From Arsenicibacter rosenii (GTDB lineage Bacteria; Bacteroidota; Bacteroidia; Cytophagales; Spirosomataceae), in NCBI RefSeq assembly GCF_001870735.1, contig NZ_MORL01000006.1:310001-374000 (forward strand): a DNA stretch of 64,000 nucleotides. Reading direction: 5' to 3'. Below, one piece after another: positions 60,375-64,000 of this stretch (position 1 is its first letter; the number at the start of each line of letters is the position of its first letter). The notes under the pieces are model-generated. The model searched no databases and had not been told where the DNA came from. It worked only from the letters and a program-made list of their open reading frames with translations. The translations under genes and the position numbers were made by a program.

Positions 60375-61154
60375 ATGTCCATTCAAATACCCGATCATGT
60401 AGTGAATGTTGATTGGCCGACTATGATGGCCGACGTGGAGCAGCAACTCCGGCAATTCGTCTGGCTTGGCTTGTATGGTTATGAATTGTGTTTATATGAG
60501 CCTTATGGCTTGTATGGCGCCGGAGGAGCACTCAGACACGTATTTGGCGCAGATGAAAAAGAACTTAATCTGTTACATCTGGCAGAGCGTGGTGTTAATC
60601 ATGTTTATCCGGAAGACGTTCCTGTCTGGCTACAATTTCTACAGTCCGAAAGGGAATCACTGACCGCCCTGAAAGCCCGGCAACGTCAAAAAACCGTTTA
60701 TTTCAGACAGCTCACGCTGGATGGCCGGCAAATGCAGGTTATGCATTTACGGAAACCGGTTTTTATGAATGACGGCCTGTATCCTGCTGCCATGTTGTGT
60801 ATCACGGTTGATGTATCCCATCTGCGACCCGCCAATGCACCTGCCAGCATAACAAGCCTGGATATGACTGATGTTACACATCCTGTCTTTACCATTCATC
60901 CGAATGAACCAAAGTCACAGGAACCGCTGACCTTTCGGGAGCTATCCATTCTGGAACTGTTGGCCGACGGTAAAACCAGTAAGCAGGCCGCCTACTCGCT
61001 GAACATCAGTCCGAATACGATTGATACCCACCGGCGGCGTATCCTGATGAAAACAAACACCAGCAGCATTACCGAAGCTGTGGCAAAAGCTATCAGAAAC
61101 GGCTGGTTTGTAAAGATCCGTTCTTTGTCAGATACCATTTATCAGGTATCATAA
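60375..61154 (+). CDS. LuxR-type transcriptional regulator with PAS-like N-terminal domain
   Basis: This 259-residue protein has a C-terminal LuxR/FixJ helix-turn-helix (about 184-245; LTFRELSILELLADGKTSKQAA and ISPNTIDTHRRRILMKTN). The N-terminal 150 residues look like a PAS-type sensory domain (HVFGADEKELNLLHLAERGVN, HVYPEDVPVWLQF and RQLTLDGRQMQVMHLRKPVF). No receiver domain or phosphorylation site is seen, so it is not a response regulator. It lies alone, divergent from the LytTR/HK pair, and upstream of the 1-kb region leading to a secreted RCC1-like gene. Confidence 0.9.
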   Translation: MSIQIPDHVVNVDWPTMMADVEQQLRQFVWLGLYGYELCLYEPYGLYGAGGALRHVFGADEKELNLLHLAERGVNHVYPEDVPVWLQFLQSERESLTALKARQRQKTVYFRQLTLDGRQMQVMHLRKPVFMNDGLYPAAMLCITVDVSHLRPANAPASITSLDMTDVTHPVFTIHPNEPKSQEPLTFRELSILELLADGKTSKQAAYSLNISPNTIDTHRRRILMKTNTSSITEAVAKAIRNGWFVKIRSLSDTIYQVS

Positions 61155-61895
61155 TAATTGAGTACTTAATTATGAGTATTGGAACGCATTAGTATACCGT
61201 GTTCATTTGCAATAGCTTGTCAGGTATCAGACATATGAAGGCTATTTATCCTAAAGAAAATAACTCATATGTACAGGTATTGTGACTTTTTGCATCATTT
61301 ACAGTCAAATAACTGATATAATGAATACAGGTTACTGTATTTATAACCTATAGCTTTTATCGTGAAGTACTATCGATGTAACTGGCAATAAACGTGCCAG
61401 CGAAGATCTAATTGAAAAGAAAATGATGAGTTTGTAGAAATACGTAACCTTTTCCTGATGCCAGCTATCCTCTCTCGTTAGAGGTCTGATTTACTGCCGG
61501 AATATAAAATTTCTGGACAGAGTAAATGCGTATATGGTATACCGTTAGATTGGCTTTGTGCTGAAATGTATTATAGAATATATGAAATCGAATAAAAAAC
61601 TATTAATCTAACAGTCTGATCACATGAAAGTGAGCGGGATGTATATGCCATACCCTTTGGCTTTAAACAGAAAACGTTTGAAGAAGGAAGAAGTGCTGCA
61701 CAAATCAGTACTATCCGCTTACAAAATGACCTGAAATAATATGTGGTGCCATACTTAGATAGACAAAAGGTCCCGTGCAGAGAATTGTATATGATAGTTT
61801 TATTATATAATAAAGAACATACTTAGTATAACTAAGACAGTTGTTATAAAAAACATAAACGTGTGTTTATTTAACTAAAACGGTTATATGAGAGA
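61155..61895. other. AT-rich non-coding or decayed region
   Basis: No open frame longer than about 36 codons seems real. A short perfect dyad CTGGCA-N7-TGCCAG lies at 61382-61400 and a CCTCT/AGAGG stem near 61471-61486. Together with the broken frame that follows, this looks like decayed or recently acquired DNA, not an ordinary promoter region. Confidence 0.45.
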
Positions 61896-62027
61896 GTGCA
61901 TATCTTGATTATATGGCTGTTATGTCAAAGCCTGTTTGCGATCGCGCAACAGCAGGTAGGGTTGCCTGACCTAAGTGTGACATGCCCGGATCAAGTAATG
62001 ATATCCTCAGGTGCTGAATGCACGTGA
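61896..62027 (+). pseudogene. remnant of a secreted-protein gene (N-terminus only)
   Basis: From GTG 61896 the frame reads HILIIWLLCQSLFAIAQQQ, a good signal peptide, followed by VGLPDLSVTCPDQVMISSG and a stop after 43 residues. The post-signal part has the look of the start of a large extracellular adhesin or hyalin-like (HYR-type) domain protein, where CP.V.. motifs are common. No continuation was found beyond the stop. A truncated pseudogene is the likely reading. A genuine tiny exported peptide is the alternative. Confidence 0.4.
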
Positions 62028-62177
62028 TTTTTCCGGTTTGGCTTTAATGGGTATTTGTATTTTACCACAGCTTTAGACGTATTTGATATGTACATTGGAG
62101 AATGTGTATTTTGTTTAAATATATATAAATATGTAAATATTAATACCTATTTTTACTTGCTGAAAAATGTTAACATA

Positions 62178-62375
62178 ATGAAAATACAGGCATTTGTTTT
62201 TTTGATAAACGGGGTGCTTATGGGAGCCTTTGCCGGGATAACAATATCCTTCCCCGGCGTTAGCGCTATCTGCTCTAATCGCTTAATGTCTAATGTGTTG
62301 AGCGAACCAACATGTAAAGGCGTCTTCACTCTGCAAAACGGCACATCCATTACACCGGCAGTACAGAGTAAGTAG
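62178..62375 (+). CDS. small exported protein candidate, function unknown
   Basis: A 65-residue frame beginning MKIQAFVFLINGVLMGAFAG, a plausible signal peptide, followed by a polar segment with two cysteines (AICSNRLMSNVLSEPTCKG). A TATTTTTA -7-like box at 62148-62155 lies 22 bases upstream. It stops 51 bases before the RCC1-like gene and has the same direction. Gene status is uncertain because length is short and no family is recognised. Confidence 0.4.
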   Translation: MKIQAFVFLINGVLMGAFAGITISFPGVSAICSNRLMSNVLSEPTCKGVFTLQNGTSITPAVQSK

Positions 62376-62426
62376 TTACTCAACTAACTATTATAATGTC
62401 GCAATTATCAATTACCCATAAAAACC

Positions 62427-64000
62427 ATGAAAAAACTATACACAAGCATACGTCTTCTGTATCTGCTGACGGCCCTGCTCATCAGCACAAACGCTCAGGC
62501 GCAGTATGGATCCGATCTCGGTGCTCCGGCAATTTCAACCCTTGCCTGGGATCATATCTCGGCAATAAGTCCTTGGAAAGGAGGGCATAGTATCGGGCTT
62601 ACGACGGACAAACGCATGTATGTATGGGGGTCTAACATAAACTGGGCAATTACTTCCAAAATAGCATCAGGAGGTGTTCCTGTCAGGGTGTTGGCTCCAT
62701 TCTATTTGCCATCGCCTGCGGGAGAAACAGTTAAAAAAGTCCGGGTGGTCGGTAACCAGCAAGGTCCTATGTTCTTTTGTATGACTGAAAGCGGTAAGCT
62801 TTATGCATGGGGAATCAGAGGACAGCTTGCCGATGGTGCAGGTGTCGGTTTGTTAAGTTCAGCCGAATATGGTTCAACGCCTGCGTGGCCGGTTCTTACA
62901 GGAGGGGCAACAGATACAACAGCAGCCGTTCGGAAACCACGGCTACTGACTGTTTCAACGGAAACGAGCCTGGTCGATTTTGATGCAAACGGAAGCGGAA
63001 CCTACAATTATGCGATGGCTGTTGGGAGTTCCGGTAATGCTTATTTTATAGATGGCAGGTTTGCATTGAGTTTTGCTGCCATTCCAAAACCAGCAGGGGT
63101 AAGCGGAACATTTAAATATACGAATGTATGGCTGCCCGCTAATGGAAGTAATCAGAAAATGGCTTATCTGAAGGGAAATGATGGAAAAATATATTATACC
63201 GGCGTACGAGATCAGATGTCTTATACAGGGGTACCCTCTTTGTATAATATTTCTTCATCCAGTAATGACGAGATATTTGGGAATATAGCTACCCTTGTTC
63301 CTGTTGAAGTCCCGTTTCCGGCTGGTGAAGATATTGTCATGATTCGTTCCTTCGGAAAGGTGACATCAGTATTTGGGAATAACTGTAATCTGGCACTCAG
63401 CGCCAGTGGTAAGGGGTATATCACCGGAGCCTGGAAAGGAGTAAGGTTCCCCGGCGCACAACGTATGTCTTATTATTCTGCGCCTTTAAAAAATACGCCG
63501 GTAACCGGTACCGAACTGGAAAAAATGAAACTGAATGCGTCAGTTTATGATACCGTATATTACCTGAAAAAATTTGTAGAAGTTGCTTTACCTGCAGGAG
63601 CAACAAAACTTATCGGTATTGCCAGCCCGAACCAGTTAGGTAGCACATATGTACCGAATGTAATGGTCATAGACGATAGAAACCGTGTTTACTGGAGCGG
63701 GGCGGTCCTGAATAATGTTGGTATTAATGGGTGGGGAATTTCAGCAGGTAACTTTTTGTCAGTTGCAAACGACCCTAACTTATCACCTGACGAATGCGCA
63801 GATAATTTCAATATCGTTGGTACCTCTCCTTCCGCATGGGATATTGAAGCTATCAATTTTCGGGGCGCAGCTTATTTAGGAGAGATTGGTACGCAGGTTG
63901 AAACATATTCCAGGTACAACCTTTTTATTATCTCCCGGAGCCGCCGAGGGTACTTTGTCGGTGATATGGGAAGCCATACCGGGGCCGGAAAATTAGGAAT
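62427..64000 (+). CDS. secreted RCC1-repeat-like protein, 3' end outside the window
   Basis: An uninterrupted frame runs from ATG 62427 to the window end (524 residues seen). It starts KKLYTSIRLLYLLTALLIS with a signal peptide ending near NAQAQ. The body shows repeated blocks like the blades of an RCC1 beta-propeller: LTTDKRMYVWGSNINWAI (about 58-75), MTESGKLYAWGIRGQLADG (about 119-137), SSGNAYFIDGRF, ALSASGKGYITGAW and DDRNRVYWSGAVLN. Sequence between blades is long and serine/glycine/tyrosine-rich. In Cytophagales such proteins are often large type IX secretion cargo with C-terminal sorting domains, but the C-terminus is not visible. RCC1 assignment is by motif. Confidence 0.78.
   Translation, partial: MKKLYTSIRLLYLLTALLISTNAQAQYGSDLGAPAISTLAWDHISAISPWKGGHSIGLTTDKRMYVWGSNINWAITSKIASGGVPVRVLAPFYLPSPAGETVKKVRVVGNQQGPMFFCMTESGKLYAWGIRGQLADGAGVGLLSSAEYGSTPAWPVLTGGATDTTAAVRKPRLLTVSTETSLVDFDANGSGTYNYAMAVGSSGNAYFIDGRFALSFAAIPKPAGVSGTFKYTNVWLPANGSNQKMAYLKGNDGKIYYTGVRDQMSYTGVPSLYNISSSSNDEIFGNIATLVPVEVPFPAGEDIVMIRSFGKVTSVFGNNCNLALSASGKGYITGAWKGVRFPGAQRMSYYSAPLKNTPVTGTELEKMKLNASVYDTVYYLKKFVEVALPAGATKLIGIASPNQLGSTYVPNVMVIDDRNRVYWSGAVLNNVGINGWGISAGNFLSVANDPNLSPDECADNFNIVGTSPSAWDIEAINFRGAAYLGEIGTQVETYSRYNLFIISRSRRGYFVGDMGSHTGAGKLG

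Noticed and set aside
61624-61734. A 36-codon frame starting ATGAAAGTGAGCGGG.
   Set aside because: Short, with no signal, no family, no promoter and AT-rich decayed surroundings.

Overview
The window looks like Bacteroidota chromosome, most likely Cytophagales (Spirosoma-like). Supporting signs are a SusC/SusD pair, promoters of the TTTG / TAnnTTTG type with few Shine-Dalgarno sequences, a MurF-alanine racemase fusion, an aspartate kinase-homoserine dehydrogenase fusion, DUF4403, DUF4105 and DUF3826 proteins, and many exported proteins with Sec, lipoprotein or Tat-like signals. No rRNA, tRNA, insertion sequence, prophage or CRISPR array was seen.

Layout. 0-5.5 kb is metal efflux: the end of a CzcA/CusA-type RND pump, its lipoprotein adaptor, an oppositely oriented Uma2 nuclease-like gene and a P1B-4-type ATPase with an SPC motif. 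5.6-6.6 kb is an AlkZ-like DNA glycosylase. 6.8-23.8 kb is a carbohydrate locus: GH127 arabinofuranosidase-like enzyme, DapA-like aldolase/dehydratase, AraC regulator, DUF3826, SusC, SusD, then an opposite-strand block with a ThuA-like protein, three exported Gfo/Idh/MocA oxidoreductases and an acetylxylan-esterase-like hydrolase. A 713-base gap inside this block holds a promoter, a structured stretch and a terminator that together look like an unannotated small RNA (22331-22466).

23.9-57.6 kb is mostly housekeeping: thrA fusion, RidA-like, M16 peptidase, TPR protein, dnaX, ispF, amidohydrolase, dipeptide-epimerase-like enzyme, GNAT, Aag glycosylase, yicC, pdxA with a disordered arginine/glutamine-rich N-terminal extension of about 238 residues, a 2-hydroxyacid dehydrogenase, a serine hydrolase, YbjQ, an ABC permease, recA, gltA, pterin dehydratase, rsmI, DUF4105, inositol phosphatase, DinB-like, a FeoB-associated cysteine-rich peptide, DUF4403, an AlkA-like glycosylase, corA and murF-alr. 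57.6-64 kb is AT-rich and more accessory: a HisKA histidine kinase with a LytTR response regulator, a LuxR-type regulator, about 1 kb of non-coding or decayed sequence, a small exported ORF and the start of a secreted RCC1-repeat protein that runs off the window.

The intergenic spaces carry an unusual number of palindromic or heptad-like repeats (near 5.5, 17.8, 19.1, 26.4, 29.6, 32.2, 34.6, 36.9, 39.8 and 46.7 kb). Some share exact words with one another although kilobases apart. They look like families of miniature intergenic hairpin elements.
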